This document shows, in pieces, positions 1 to 8,703 of a stretch of DNA of 41,992 bases. Where the stretch lies: the NCBI GenBank assembly GCA_046541515.1, contig JBKHDD010000026.1, positions 1 through 41,992 of the forward strand, in the 5' to 3' direction. Numbering within the stretch: position 1 is the first letter of the stretch; each line of letters begins with the position of its first letter. The position numbers were made by a program, and so were the translations under genes. Under the pieces are notes generated by a model. That model searched no databases. It saw only the letters and a program-made list of their open reading frames with translations, and was not told the DNA's origin. The stretch comes from CAYFVR01 sp046541515. Its GTDB lineage: Bacteria > Desulfobacterota > Desulfobacteria > Desulfobacterales > Desulfococcaceae.

Positions 1-2757
1 GGCGAACAAACCGGCAATTCCGGCCAAAACCGCCGCCTCAAACTCAAAGGCCAACAAGAATCCATCCTTCTGGACATCGACCCGCAACGCCTGCGGGGCC
101 GGACAGTTCAAAAGGCCGTTCTTCACCTTCGATCCGCCTCTCCCGATTGGCCGCTGGCCCGGGTCGGCGCCTCCACGGTCGCTACCCATTGGGTGGAAGG
201 AACCGCCGAGGGCTACCGTCCGCAAAAAGGGAGCGCCTGTTTCGCCCAGGCGGAACTGGGGCGGCGAGACTGGGGGCCGCCGGGGGGCAACCTCATGGAC
301 GTGGTGTTCGGCATGGGCGGGACCTTCTGGCGGTTTGCGGACGCGACGCCGCCGGATCGGGATGGCTGGCAAAAGATCCCGGTCGATCCCAAGGTGGTGG
401 CCGCCCGGGTGGCCGGAATCAGCCATGGTTTTCTGCTCTGGGACGAAGTCGGAAATGAATGGTCCTGCCAAGACGGCAATTTTGACTACCATTACTTCCC
501 CAACCGCTTCGTCTACAGCCGCGAAAGCCTGAAGAGCGGTCCATGGATGGAAATTCGACTCGGTCCGTCCGACAAACTGCCTCCGTTGGCGATTCCCGAA
601 ATCCATTGGATTCCCGAAATTCTGCCCAAGGGCGAGGCCCGGTTCCGATGGACGACGCCTTTGGACCAAGGCCCGGCCGGCGTCGTCGGCTTCCATGGGG
701 AAATCCAGGGTCCCGAGGATCGAATGGAAATCCCCTTGTATCAAATGCCCATTGCGGGGGAGGGGGGACGTCCGGTTTTCCTCCATCTCCGCCATCTTTC
801 CCTGAAACCCGACGTGGATTATCGGCTCCGGCTGCGCCCGGTGGACGGCGCGGGCAACGCGGGGCCTTGGACCGGTGCCGCGTTCCAGGTTTCTCCCGGC
901 CGCCCTCCGGTTGAAGTGCCGAAGAATCCAATTTCCCCCTTTCCCGATTTGTCGGATCGCTTCCCCTCCCTCGGCGGCGTCGAAGTTCGGATTGTCGACC
1001 TTCTGGACAAGGTCGCGCCGGATTCCGGCGCCTTTTTCCCCGAACCTTCCCCGGCTGAAAGCGCCGGCGGTCATCTCTTTTCGGTCAACCCGCCGAGGAT
1101 CCGGCTTCACGCCGCGCGGAACGAGACGGCGGCCTTCCAGATTCTGCTGACCGGACGAAGCCCGGCGGTGGACCTGTCCATCTCCTTCGAAAAAGACTCG
1201 CCGCTCCGGACGGAGCTGTTCGAATTTCACTATGTGGAATCCCCGGAGGGCCCGCTTCCCGACCCCTTGAAACCGTTGACCGGCCCGGTTGCCGTTCCCG
1301 CGCCTCAATTTTCGGGAGAAGGCCGGGGCCGCCATTCCGTCGTCGCGGACATCCACGTCCCCCGCGAAGCGCGTCCCGGCAACCATCCGGGCGTTTTGAC
1401 CCTGCGATCCCGGGGCCAGACCCTGGAAATCCCGATCGCCGTCGCGGTCTGGAACTTCGCCCTCCCCGACAAGCTATCCTTCGTGCCGGAGATGAACGCC
1501 TACGGCACGGTTTCGCCCTATCGCGGATACAATTATTATCGGCTGGCCCACGCGCACCGCACCTGCCTGAACCGGCTGCCATCGGGGTGGAACGGTCGAC
1601 CCGAGTTCGCTCCAAAATGGAACGGCGAGGATTTCGATTGGACGGAATGGGATCGCCACCTCGCTCCGCTGCTGGACGGAACCGCCTTTTCCGACTTGCC
1701 CCGGTCGGGTCAACCGGTGGATGCGATGTATCTGCCCTTCAGCGAAAACTGGCCGGTGGAAATCTATCCCCACTACACCCCTTCCTACTGGCCGGAAGAG
1801 GGGTTGGACGCGGCCTACCGGGAGGAGCTGGGGAGGGCCTTCGCCGCCTTCGCCCGCCATTTGAAGAAAAAGGGCTGGTCCCAGACCCGTTTCCAGTTTT
1901 ATCTCAACAACAAAGTCTACCATCGGGAGCGGGTCGACCAGAATTCCGCCCCCTGGATCTTCGACGAGCCGGTCAACACCCAGGATTTCTGGGCGTTGCG
2001 CTGGTATGCCCGGCTGTTCCGGGAGTCTGTGGAACCGGCGGTCGACTCGGCTTCCCTGCGGTTTCGGGCCGACATTTCCTATTTTCGTTTCGGCCGAAAC
2101 ATTTTGTGGGGGTTGCTGGACGAAACCTACCTCGGCGGCAACGATGCCCAAACCACCCGCATGTGGCGGACCATGAATCGCCGATGGCCCGGGACCACCC
2201 TGTATGAATACGGAACAACCAACCCAATCCCTGCGGCCAACACCCAGCCGGCGGTCTGGTGTCTTTCCGCCTGGGCGGCGGGCGCCGACGGGGTGTTGCC
2301 CTGGCAGACCATCGGACGGGAAAAAAGCTGGCGAATCGCCGATCAGACCGCCCTGTTTTATCCGGCCCCGGACGGGCCCCACCCGTCCGTTCGACTCAAG
2401 GCGTTTCGCCGAGGGCAGCAGGATGTGGAGTATCTCGCGGCGCTGACCGCGGCCTTGGAAAAAGACCGGACCCAGGTGGCCGATTGGCTGCGACGGAATT
2501 TGAACCTGGAAGGCAGGGTGGAAAAAACCCACGAAGCGGACGCGGGCACCGCGACGTTCGACGGGATTCGGCCCGTCGATCTCTGGCGATTGCGCGGCCG
2601 CATCGGCGCGTACCTTTCCGCCCATTCAACGTCCGTTCCGCCGCCCCCGGGCCGGCTTCGCCTCTCCCCCCCGGCTCCGCCGCCGGAGCTTGGCCCGGTT
2701 CCCGGAACCGCGGCGCCCTGGACGCGGAAACCGGATTGCGAAGATTTCACCCCCTGA
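1..2757 (+). CDS. DNRLRE-like / DUF4091-type large protein, 5' end missing
   Basis: The frame is open from the first base of the window to a TGA at 2755-2757, so this is the last 918 residues of a longer protein and any internal ATG start would be artificial. Residues about 15-140 resemble a DNRLRE/CBM96-type beta-sandwich (VQKAVLHLRSASP, then STVATHWVEGTA). Residues about 205-300 look like a fibronectin type III module (FRWTTPLDQGP, DYRLRLRPVDGAGNAG). The C-terminal 450 or so residues match the DUF4091 glycoside-hydrolase-like fold: WGLLDETYLGG, then ADGVLPWQT, then the hallmark VRLKAFRRGQQDVEYL. No membrane anchor or PEP-CTERM tail follows; the end is Pro/Arg-rich. It is probably an exported carbohydrate-active or surface protein. 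The domain calls rest on recognised motifs; substrate and activity are unknown. It lies upstream of the PrsT-like gene on the same strand with a 118-base gap. Confidence 0.72.
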   Translation, partial: GEQTGNSGQNRRLKLKGQQESILLDIDPQRLRGRTVQKAVLHLRSASPDWPLARVGASTVATHWVEGTAEGYRPQKGSACFAQAELGRRDWGPPGGNLMDVVFGMGGTFWRFADATPPDRDGWQKIPVDPKVVAARVAGISHGFLLWDEVGNEWSCQDGNFDYHYFPNRFVYSRESLKSGPWMEIRLGPSDKLPPLAIPEIHWIPEILPKGEARFRWTTPLDQGPAGVVGFHGEIQGPEDRMEIPLYQMPIAGEGGRPVFLHLRHLSLKPDVDYRLRLRPVDGAGNAGPWTGAAFQVSPGRPPVEVPKNPISPFPDLSDRFPSLGGVEVRIVDLLDKVAPDSGAFFPEPSPAESAGGHLFSVNPPRIRLHAARNETAAFQILLTGRSPAVDLSISFEKDSPLRTELFEFHYVESPEGPLPDPLKPLTGPVAVPAPQFSGEGRGRHSVVADIHVPREARPGNHPGVLTLRSRGQTLEIPIAVAVWNFALPDKLSFVPEMNAYGTVSPYRGYNYYRLAHAHRTCLNRLPSGWNGRPEFAPKWNGEDFDWTEWDRHLAPLLDGTAFSDLPRSGQPVDAMYLPFSENWPVEIYPHYTPSYWPEEGLDAAYREELGRAFAAFARHLKKKGWSQTRFQFYLNNKVYHRERVDQNSAPWIFDEPVNTQDFWALRWYARLFRESVEPAVDSASLRFRADISYFRFGRNILWGLLDETYLGGNDAQTTRMWRTMNRRWPGTTLYEYGTTNPIPAANTQPAVWCLSAWAAGADGVLPWQTIGREKSWRIADQTALFYPAPDGPHPSVRLKAFRRGQQDVEYLAALTAALEKDRTQVADWLRRNLNLEGRVEKTHEADAGTATFDGIRPVDLWRLRGRIGAYLSAHSTSVPPPPGRLRLSPPAPPPELGPVPGTAAPWTRKPDCEDFTP

Positions 2758-2875
2758 ATCGGGAAAGTCCCCACCGGATGCTATTGATTCCATTTGCGGT
2801 CTGTGTCATATCTCTCCGCCAGGTCGGTCCCGGAGAGCCCGGCATGGTCTGTTTACCAAAAAACGGAGGAATCGT

Positions 2876-5158
2876 ATGAAATTTCGAAGGCTTGTTGTTA
2901 TGGTTCTGGTTGGCCTCATGGCCTTTGCGGTCGCCGCATGCGCCTCCAGCGAAGAAAAGAAAATAGAATTTTTTGAAAAAGGAAAAGCCTTTTTCGAGTC
3001 CGGCGATTACAAAAACGCGGAAATCGAACTAAAAAACGCCCTTCAAATTGATCCCCGTTTCGCGGAGGCTCATCGGATCCTCGGGGAAACCTACCTCAAA
3101 CTTGGGCAAACCAGGGAAGCTTTCCAGCAGTTTGGACAACTGGAACAGCTGGCCCCGGAAAATCTGGAGGCCAAGCGGAAACTGGCCACCTTCTTCTTTC
3201 TGGGGAAGCGGTATGAGGAGGCGGCGGAACGGGTGGACGCGGTGTTGGCCGAAAAACCGGACGACATTGAAATGCTCTATCTGAAATCGGGCCTTTTGCA
3301 GCAGGAGGGCGACCCGGCGGGGGCGGCGGAGGTTTTTGAAAAGATCGTCCAGCTCGATCCGGCCCAGACTCGGGCCTACATGGCCTTGGCTCAGCTCCAT
3401 TCCCGAAACGAAGATCCGACGGAGGCCGAAGCCCACCTGCGGCGCGCCATCGACGTCGATCCGGCCGCCATCCAGCCCCAGCTGGCGCTTTTCAGCTATT
3501 TCATCTCCCAGAAGGAATTTGACCGGGCCGAAGCCCACCTTGGACAGCTTCTGGAGGAAAATCCGAAGGACGTGGACCTGCGGATACTGGAGGGCAATTA
3601 TTATTTCAGCCGGCAGAAAGAGGATCGGGCCGAGACGGCCTACCTTGGCGCCGTCGAGGTCGCCCCGGAGGATGTCCGCCCCTATCTGGTGGCCGCCGGG
3701 TTTTACGAGAACGTGAACCGGGCCAAGGACGCCCAGGCCATGTATGAAAAGGCCCTGGAGATCCAGCCGGACGAAGTCCGCACTCTTCAGCCGGCCGCCC
3801 GTTTTTTCTTCGAACAACAGGCCGTGGACCGGGCCGAGGGACTGGTGGACCGCATCCTGGAAAAGAATCCCAAGGATTTCGACGCCCGGATGCTGAAGGG
3901 GGAAATCCTGGTGCTGAAACGGGAATTCGAGCCGGCCCTGGCGGTCTTTGCTCCGCTGGTGGAGGAAGAGCCCGAAGCCGAGCGGGCGCATTACTTCATG
4001 GGCGTGGCGTATCTGGGGGACGGGAATCCGGGCCGCGCCCAAACGAGCCTGCGAAAGGCGGTGGACCTGGATCCGGACTACGACCGGGCCAAATTGCTGT
4101 TGGCGGAAATTCATTTGCGCCAGCGGAATTTCCGCGAAGCGCGCAGGCTCAGCGAAGAAGTCCTTCAAGAAATGCCCGGCAGTTATCAGGCCCGCCTGGT
4201 TTACGGCAACAGCCTGATGTTCGCCGGGGAAAACGCCCTCGCCCGGGATCAGTTCGAGGAGCTGGTGAAGTTGGACCCCGAAAACCCGGTGGGTCACTAT
4301 CGGCTGGGTTTCCTTTACCGGCTGGAGGAGGATTGGGAACGAGCCATGTCGCATTTCGACCGGGCCCTGGAGATCAATCCCCGGCTGATGGACGTCTTCA
4401 CCAACGTGGTTCTCGTTCATTCCGCCCGGGAGGAATACGACGCGGCCTTGCGCAAGGCCGAGAATCAGCTGTCGGTGGTGTCCGAGTCTCCCGCCTCCCA
4501 GGCCATGGTCTACAACCTGATCGGCGGGCTCTACATCGCCAAGGGAGACAATGCGGCGGCCGAAAAGGCGTTCCAGGCCGCGCTGGAAAAAAATCCGGAA
4601 TCCCTGCGACCCTACTACGCTCTGGCCAGGATTTACCTAAACGAAAATCGGGCGGACGAGGCCATCGCCCAGTACCAGGCGATCATCGAAAAAGATCCCG
4701 AGCAGGCGGGTCCCCACATGCTGCTGGGCACCCTGTTCGACATGCGAAAAGACTTTGAACAGTCGGAGGCCCATTACCGGAAGGCGCTGGAGGTTCGGCC
4801 CGATTTCGCCCCGGCGGCCAACAACCTGGCCTACCTGCTGGTGGAACAGGATGGCAGTCTGGACGAAGCCCTCAATCTGGCGCGCAAGGCTCGGGAATTG
4901 ATGCCGGAGGATCCCAGCGTGATGGACACTCTCGGCTGGGTTTATTACCATCGAGGGCTTTACGCCAGCGCCATCAGCGAGTTTTCCGACAGCCTGAAGA
5001 AATTGCCGGACAACCCGGTGGTTCACTACCATCTGGGGCTGGCCTACCACAAAGACGAGCAGCCGGAACGCGCCCGCGCCGCTTTGGAGAAGGCCCTGTC
5101 CCTGAACGAGTCCTTCGCCGGCGCGGACCACGCCCGGGAAATCCTTGCCGGGATGTAG
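2876..5158 (+). CDS. prsT: PrsT-like TPR-repeat lipoprotein (PEP-CTERM/exosortase system)
   Basis: A protein of 760 residues starting at ATG 2876, preceded by a strong Shine-Dalgarno GGAGGA (2865-2870). The open frame extends further upstream but lacks this signal. Residues 1-21 form a lipoprotein signal peptide ending in the lipobox VAAC, so Cys22 should be acylated. The rest is an unbroken array of about twenty 34-residue TPR units with the usual A..G/LG..Y and P helix caps, beginning at FFESGDYKNAEIELKNAL. This architecture (lipoprotein signal plus a very long TPR array) is that of TIGR02917, the PrsT protein found with XrtA-type exosortase and exopolysaccharide loci. It is a little shorter than many PrsT proteins. 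It presumably acts as a periplasm-facing scaffold. The next gene starts 21 bases downstream. The TPR lipoprotein call is very secure; the PrsT identity is supported by the TIGR03790-like neighbour but needs a profile search. Confidence 0.82.
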   Translation: MKFRRLVVMVLVGLMAFAVAACASSEEKKIEFFEKGKAFFESGDYKNAEIELKNALQIDPRFAEAHRILGETYLKLGQTREAFQQFGQLEQLAPENLEAKRKLATFFFLGKRYEEAAERVDAVLAEKPDDIEMLYLKSGLLQQEGDPAGAAEVFEKIVQLDPAQTRAYMALAQLHSRNEDPTEAEAHLRRAIDVDPAAIQPQLALFSYFISQKEFDRAEAHLGQLLEENPKDVDLRILEGNYYFSRQKEDRAETAYLGAVEVAPEDVRPYLVAAGFYENVNRAKDAQAMYEKALEIQPDEVRTLQPAARFFFEQQAVDRAEGLVDRILEKNPKDFDARMLKGEILVLKREFEPALAVFAPLVEEEPEAERAHYFMGVAYLGDGNPGRAQTSLRKAVDLDPDYDRAKLLLAEIHLRQRNFREARRLSEEVLQEMPGSYQARLVYGNSLMFAGENALARDQFEELVKLDPENPVGHYRLGFLYRLEEDWERAMSHFDRALEINPRLMDVFTNVVLVHSAREEYDAALRKAENQLSVVSESPASQAMVYNLIGGLYIAKGDNAAAEKAFQAALEKNPESLRPYYALARIYLNENRADEAIAQYQAIIEKDPEQAGPHMLLGTLFDMRKDFEQSEAHYRKALEVRPDFAPAANNLAYLLVEQDGSLDEALNLARKARELMPEDPSVMDTLGWVYYHRGLYASAISEFSDSLKKLPDNPVVHYHLGLAYHKDEQPERARAALEKALSLNESFAGADHAREILAGM

Positions 5159-5179
5159 CCGGAAAGGCCGCTTCCGGGC

Positions 5180-6334
5180 ATGACATACCTCAATTTTCGC
5201 CTTCTGTTGCTGTGCCTCCTGTTTCCGCCGTTGCTGTTCATTCTCTCGGTGGAGGCGGTGCAGGGCGTTTTTCTGGACCGGTACTTGGCCGGAAGGCTGA
5301 CGCGCGGGCTGGAAAACGCCCTGGTGGGAGACGTCCGTCCCCTGCTGGACGGCAGCGTCCGAATCGAGGAGCGGATTCAGGAAAACGTCCGCCGGTTTCT
5401 TTCGGAACAGGCCGTGGTCATCCTGGGCGCGGAGCCCGAAGTCACCGTTTTGACCCGTCGGGGAACCATCCTATATCCTCCGCCGCTGGTTTTTCAGGGG
5501 GACCTGATGATCTCCGATCCGGTGCAGCAGGCGGCCCGGAATTTGGAGCGGATGGAGGAGGGGCTCGTGGTTCGCTTCTCCCTTCGTCTGAACTACATCA
5601 GCTGGCTCTCGCTGCTGATTCTGCTGCCCTATCTGGGCGTGTCCCTGTTCCTTCTCCACCGCCAATATCGGTTGGGCCTGCGCCGGGCTCGGGAGGCGGA
5701 GGTGGAAACCGCCCGCCGGATCGGGGAACTGACCGAACTGGAGGCCGGCCACCAGCAAAATCTCGCCGAGCTGGGCCGAGAACGGGACGAGCTGATGGCC
5801 GGTTTCGGCCGGATCAAGCAGACCCTGGAGCGGGAAAAAGAGAAGGCGATGAAAAACGAGGACCTCATGATCGAAGAGATCGTGGGGCTGGAGGAAAAAC
5901 TCCGGAAAAACCTCGCTCTTCAGGAAGAGCAGAAGGAGGAGATCGCCCATCTCAAGGAGCAAATCCAGGGATTCGAACAGAGCAAGGGCGGTCGGAGCGC
6001 TTCCCGCCGGGACGCGATGCTGGGCAAGCGTCTGCGGGCCCTGTACAAGAACATCGCCATTCACGACCGGGCGGTGGACGGCTTCACCTCGCTTTCCGAA
6101 GAGATGCGGATTAAGGCCGAGGAGGTTGTCCACCAGCTAAACCAAGACCCTTCGCTGGTCACCATCAAACGGAAAGTGTTCGGAAAAAAGGGGCGGCAAA
6201 CGGTTTTGGAAGTGGTTTACGGCTACAAGGGTCGACTCTATTTCCGCAAGACCGGCGAAGGCCGCGTTGAAGTCCTGGTCATCGGCACCAAGAACAGTCA
6301 GCAAAAGGATCTCGAATTTTTGAACAACCTCTGA
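5180..6334 (+). CDS. two-TM coiled-coil protein with a RelE/ParE-like C-terminal domain
   Basis: 384 residues. TM1 spans about 5-25 and TM2 about 140-160, with an extracytoplasmic domain between them (26-138). A long charged coiled coil fills about 165-268. The last 100 residues (283-384) look like the RelE/ParE toxin fold: helices (RALYKNIAIHDRAVDGF, EEMRIKAEEVVHQLNQDP), then strands VTIKRKVFG, TVLEVVYGYKGRLYFRK and VEVLVIGTKNSQQKDLEFL. The pattern Y-x-GRLYFR...VLVIGTK resembles the YR.....VIG.R...Y strands of that family. With no antitoxin and a membrane anchor, a structural or binding role seems likelier than free mRNA cleavage; that is inference. The gene lies between the PrsT-like and TIGR03790-like genes on the same strand with short gaps, so co-transcription is likely. 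Only a weak SD precedes ATG 5180. The topology is clear; the RelE likeness is my pattern reading. Confidence 0.7.
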   Translation: MTYLNFRLLLLCLLFPPLLFILSVEAVQGVFLDRYLAGRLTRGLENALVGDVRPLLDGSVRIEERIQENVRRFLSEQAVVILGAEPEVTVLTRRGTILYPPPLVFQGDLMISDPVQQAARNLERMEEGLVVRFSLRLNYISWLSLLILLPYLGVSLFLLHRQYRLGLRRAREAEVETARRIGELTELEAGHQQNLAELGRERDELMAGFGRIKQTLEREKEKAMKNEDLMIEEIVGLEEKLRKNLALQEEQKEEIAHLKEQIQGFEQSKGGRSASRRDAMLGKRLRALYKNIAIHDRAVDGFTSLSEEMRIKAEEVVHQLNQDPSLVTIKRKVFGKKGRQTVLEVVYGYKGRLYFRKTGEGRVEVLVIGTKNSQQKDLEFLNNL

Positions 6335-6405
6335 AAGTATTCGCGAAAGTGCCTGCCAAGCGCCCGGAAAAACCGCTTCCAACGTTCCCCTTTCCCATTC
6401 CTCCG

Positions 6406-7689
6406 ATGGGGGAGAGGTCGATTCGGATTCTCCGGGCGCTTGTATTTTGGAGCGTGGCGGCGGGCGCTTTCTGGCCGCCGGGGGCATGGGGCTTGTCCGC
6501 CGACCAAATGGTCGTCCTGGCCAACGAACGCGTTCCGGCCGGCGTGGAGTTGGCCCGTTTTTACATGGCGCGGCGGGAAATTCCGCCGGACCGCCTGCTG
6601 GTGGTTCCCATGCCGGTGGGGGAAACCATCTCGCGGTCGGACTTCGAGCATCGGGTGGCCGCGCCTCTGCGCCGATTTCTGGAAAATCTGGAGACGGATG
6701 GAAAGGGGCGGGTTCGCGGCATGGCCACCGTTTACGGGGTGCCCCTTCGGGTGACGGCGCCGCCGGAGGTTGGGCCGGACGCGGAACGGATTCGGACCTT
6801 GGAAGCGGAAATCCGACGCCTGCGGGAAATTCGGGAGAGCGGCGGCGAGGATGCGGAATCCAGGGAGCGGCTACGCCGGTTGGAGAAGGAGCGCCATCGG
6901 CTGCGGCAAAGGACGGACGGGGAGGCGGCGGTGGATTCCGAACTGTCCCTGGTTCGGCGGGAGCGGCATCCCTTGGGCGGCTGGCTGCGCAATCCCCTTT
7001 ATCCCGGCTTTCGGGGGCGGATCGCCGCCGTGGACCCCGACCGGATGCTTTTGGTCGCCCGGCTGGACGGCCCGACCCCGGACCTGATTCGGCGACGGTT
7101 GACCGAAGCCCAGGCCGCCGAAGCCCATGGGCTGAGGGGCGTGGCCTATTTCGACGCCCGCTGGCCCGAATCCGCCGACCATGCGGACGGCTATCGGGCC
7201 TTTGATCTTCGCCTCCATCGCGCGGCCGCCGGTTTGAAGCGGCGCGGGTGGCCCGTGGTTCTGGAGACGACCGAGGCGCTGTTCGGACCCGGGGAAGCCC
7301 CGGAAGCCGCCCTTTACTGCGGATGGTATCGGTTGTCCCGGTATGCGGACGCCTTTGATTGGACGCCCGGCGCGGTGGCCTATCACGTGGCCAGCGGGGA
7401 GTGCGCCACGCTCCGGACCGGCGGGCGGACGCCCTGGTGCCTGGGCTTGCTGATGGACGGCGCGGCGGCGGTGATCGGGCCGGTGAGCGAACCGTTCCTC
7501 ACCGCCTTCCCGCCGCCGGACCTGTTTTTTCATAAACTGGAGGCCGAGAAGCGGACATTGGCCGAAGCCTACTGGGAAAGCCTGCCCTATCTCTCCTGGA
7601 AAATGGTGCTGGTCGGCGATCCCCTTTACCGGCCTTTCGCCGCCAAGAAAAACCCGCCCCTTGAAACCTTGTTTCCTGGCGGAAAATGA
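6406..7689 (+). CDS. TIGR03790-like secreted protein
   Basis: 427 residues from ATG 6406. An in-frame GTG at 6349 would add 19 residues. Neither start has a clear SD, but the shorter form begins with a clean signal peptide (MGERSIRILRALVFW..., cleavage near PPGAWG/LSAD), so I prefer it. The mature start, LSADQMVVLANERVPAGVELARFYMARREIP, and the end, YWESLPYLSWKMVLVGDPLYRPF, are the marks of the TIGR03790 family, which is known to occur only in genomes carrying an exosortase. Residues about 125-165 are a charged, helical insertion (ERIRTLEAEIRRLREIRES and onward) that splits the domain and may form a coiled coil. The biochemical role of the family is unknown; the caspase/gingipain-like flavour of the C-terminal half is only an impression. 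It follows the RelE-like membrane protein after 71 bases. Confidence 0.75.
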   Translation: MGERSIRILRALVFWSVAAGAFWPPGAWGLSADQMVVLANERVPAGVELARFYMARREIPPDRLLVVPMPVGETISRSDFEHRVAAPLRRFLENLETDGKGRVRGMATVYGVPLRVTAPPEVGPDAERIRTLEAEIRRLREIRESGGEDAESRERLRRLEKERHRLRQRTDGEAAVDSELSLVRRERHPLGGWLRNPLYPGFRGRIAAVDPDRMLLVARLDGPTPDLIRRRLTEAQAAEAHGLRGVAYFDARWPESADHADGYRAFDLRLHRAAAGLKRRGWPVVLETTEALFGPGEAPEAALYCGWYRLSRYADAFDWTPGAVAYHVASGECATLRTGGRTPWCLGLLMDGAAAVIGPVSEPFLTAFPPPDLFFHKLEAEKRTLAEAYWESLPYLSWKMVLVGDPLYRPFAAKKNPPLETLFPGGK

Positions 7690-7791
7690 GATATTATTTG
7701 AAGATGTTAACCGACGCACTCCGGAACGGGGCGGTGGGCTGAAGGGATCGGGGGCCATGGCGGCCGCCGGAACGGGAAGGCATCCGAAGCG

Positions 7792-8703
7792 ATGAACCAG
7801 GGATATGTGTTTGTGAGGGTGGACCCGCGCACGGACGAATCGTTGCTGGAAATTGGGACCGTGGACACCCGGCCCGAGCGGGTTCCGGGCGGAGTTCCGC
7901 CGGGGGACGTCCCCCATGTGGTTTACGAAGCCGCCGTCCCCGACCGGGAAGAGGCCGAGACGTTCCTTCGATCCGTCCTGGCGGCCTATCCGGTCGATGG
8001 CGACAATGCGCGATACCGGGTTCCGGCGGAAACCGCCGTAACCCTGGTCCGGGGCGCGGTCGAACAGCTCCAGCGGCTGGCGGTGTTTCGACGCGCGGTG
8101 GCCATGGAGCCGGAAAACGCCGTCGCCCTGAACAATCTCGGCTGTGGGCTGGACCGGATCGGAGATCACGCCGGAGCCATTGAAGCATTCAAACGGGCCG
8201 TGGCGCTGGAAGGGGACAACGCCTTGTTTTTCGCGAACCTGGGATGCAACTACGGGAAGCTGGGGCTTTATCGCAAAGCCATCGAAGCGTTCCGCTCCGC
8301 CATCCGGATTCGGCCGGATTTTCTCAAGGCCCATTTCGATATGGGCTTCAGTTACGGTCGCCTCGGGAACCACGCGAAGGCGGTGGAGGCTTTCCAGAGG
8401 GCCATCGCCATCAACCCCAACGTGGCCCAAATTCATTACCACCTTGGCCACGCCTACGCGCGGATGGGGAGTCGCCGGGAGGCGGTCAAATCGCTCGCCA
8501 CCGCCACCCGCGTCAATCCCAACCATGCCAACGCCCATTTTCGCCTGGGGTTGCTCCATCTCCGGGCCCACAACCGGGAAGGCGCGCTCAAAGCCTACCG
8601 AATTCTTCGCTCTCTGGACGAAAACAAGGCCCGGCGGCTTTTCCGGGGCATTTACCGGCGCTACGGTCAAGGCGCCTCCGCGGCGCGGGCGGCCACCTCC
8701 TGA
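7792..8703 (+). CDS. T5orf172 (GIY-YIG-like) domain fused to TPR repeats
   Basis: 303 residues. Residues 1-90 match the T5orf172 / GIY-YIG-like pattern: GYVFVRVDP (Tyr5 at the GIY position), then LLEIGTV (at the YIG position, with Glu20 in place of Tyr), an Arg after it (Arg27 or Arg30), and EEAETFL holding Glu56 at the catalytic acid position. Residues about 95-280 are five or six TPR units (ALNNLGCGLDRIGDHAGAI and similar). With the YIG tyrosine lost the nuclease may be inactive or altered. There is no signal peptide, so it should be cytoplasmic. No strong SD precedes ATG 7792. The stop overlaps the start of the following decarboxylase gene (TGATG at 8701-8705), implying translational coupling. 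The TPR part is certain; the N-terminal family is my motif match and needs a profile search. Confidence 0.7.
   Translation: MNQGYVFVRVDPRTDESLLEIGTVDTRPERVPGGVPPGDVPHVVYEAAVPDREEAETFLRSVLAAYPVDGDNARYRVPAETAVTLVRGAVEQLQRLAVFRRAVAMEPENAVALNNLGCGLDRIGDHAGAIEAFKRAVALEGDNALFFANLGCNYGKLGLYRKAIEAFRSAIRIRPDFLKAHFDMGFSYGRLGNHAKAVEAFQRAIAINPNVAQIHYHLGHAYARMGSRREAVKSLATATRVNPNHANAHFRLGLLHLRAHNREGALKAYRILRSLDENKARRLFRGIYRRYGQGASAARAATS

Noticed and set aside
193..2757. Start of the first gene at 193
   Set aside because: The frame is open and DNRLRE-like from base 1, so the true start lies outside the window.
2600..2757. PEP-CTERM sorting tail on the first protein
   Set aside because: The C-terminus is Pro/Arg-rich and has neither a PEP motif, a TM helix nor a basic end.
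3400..3560. Short repeated DNA words in the PrsT-like gene
   Set aside because: They code for matching TPR helices and are explained by the protein repeats.
6349..6405. GTG at 6349 as start of the TIGR03790-like gene
   Set aside because: It would put about 19 Pro/Lys-rich residues before a clean signal peptide; kept only as an alternative.
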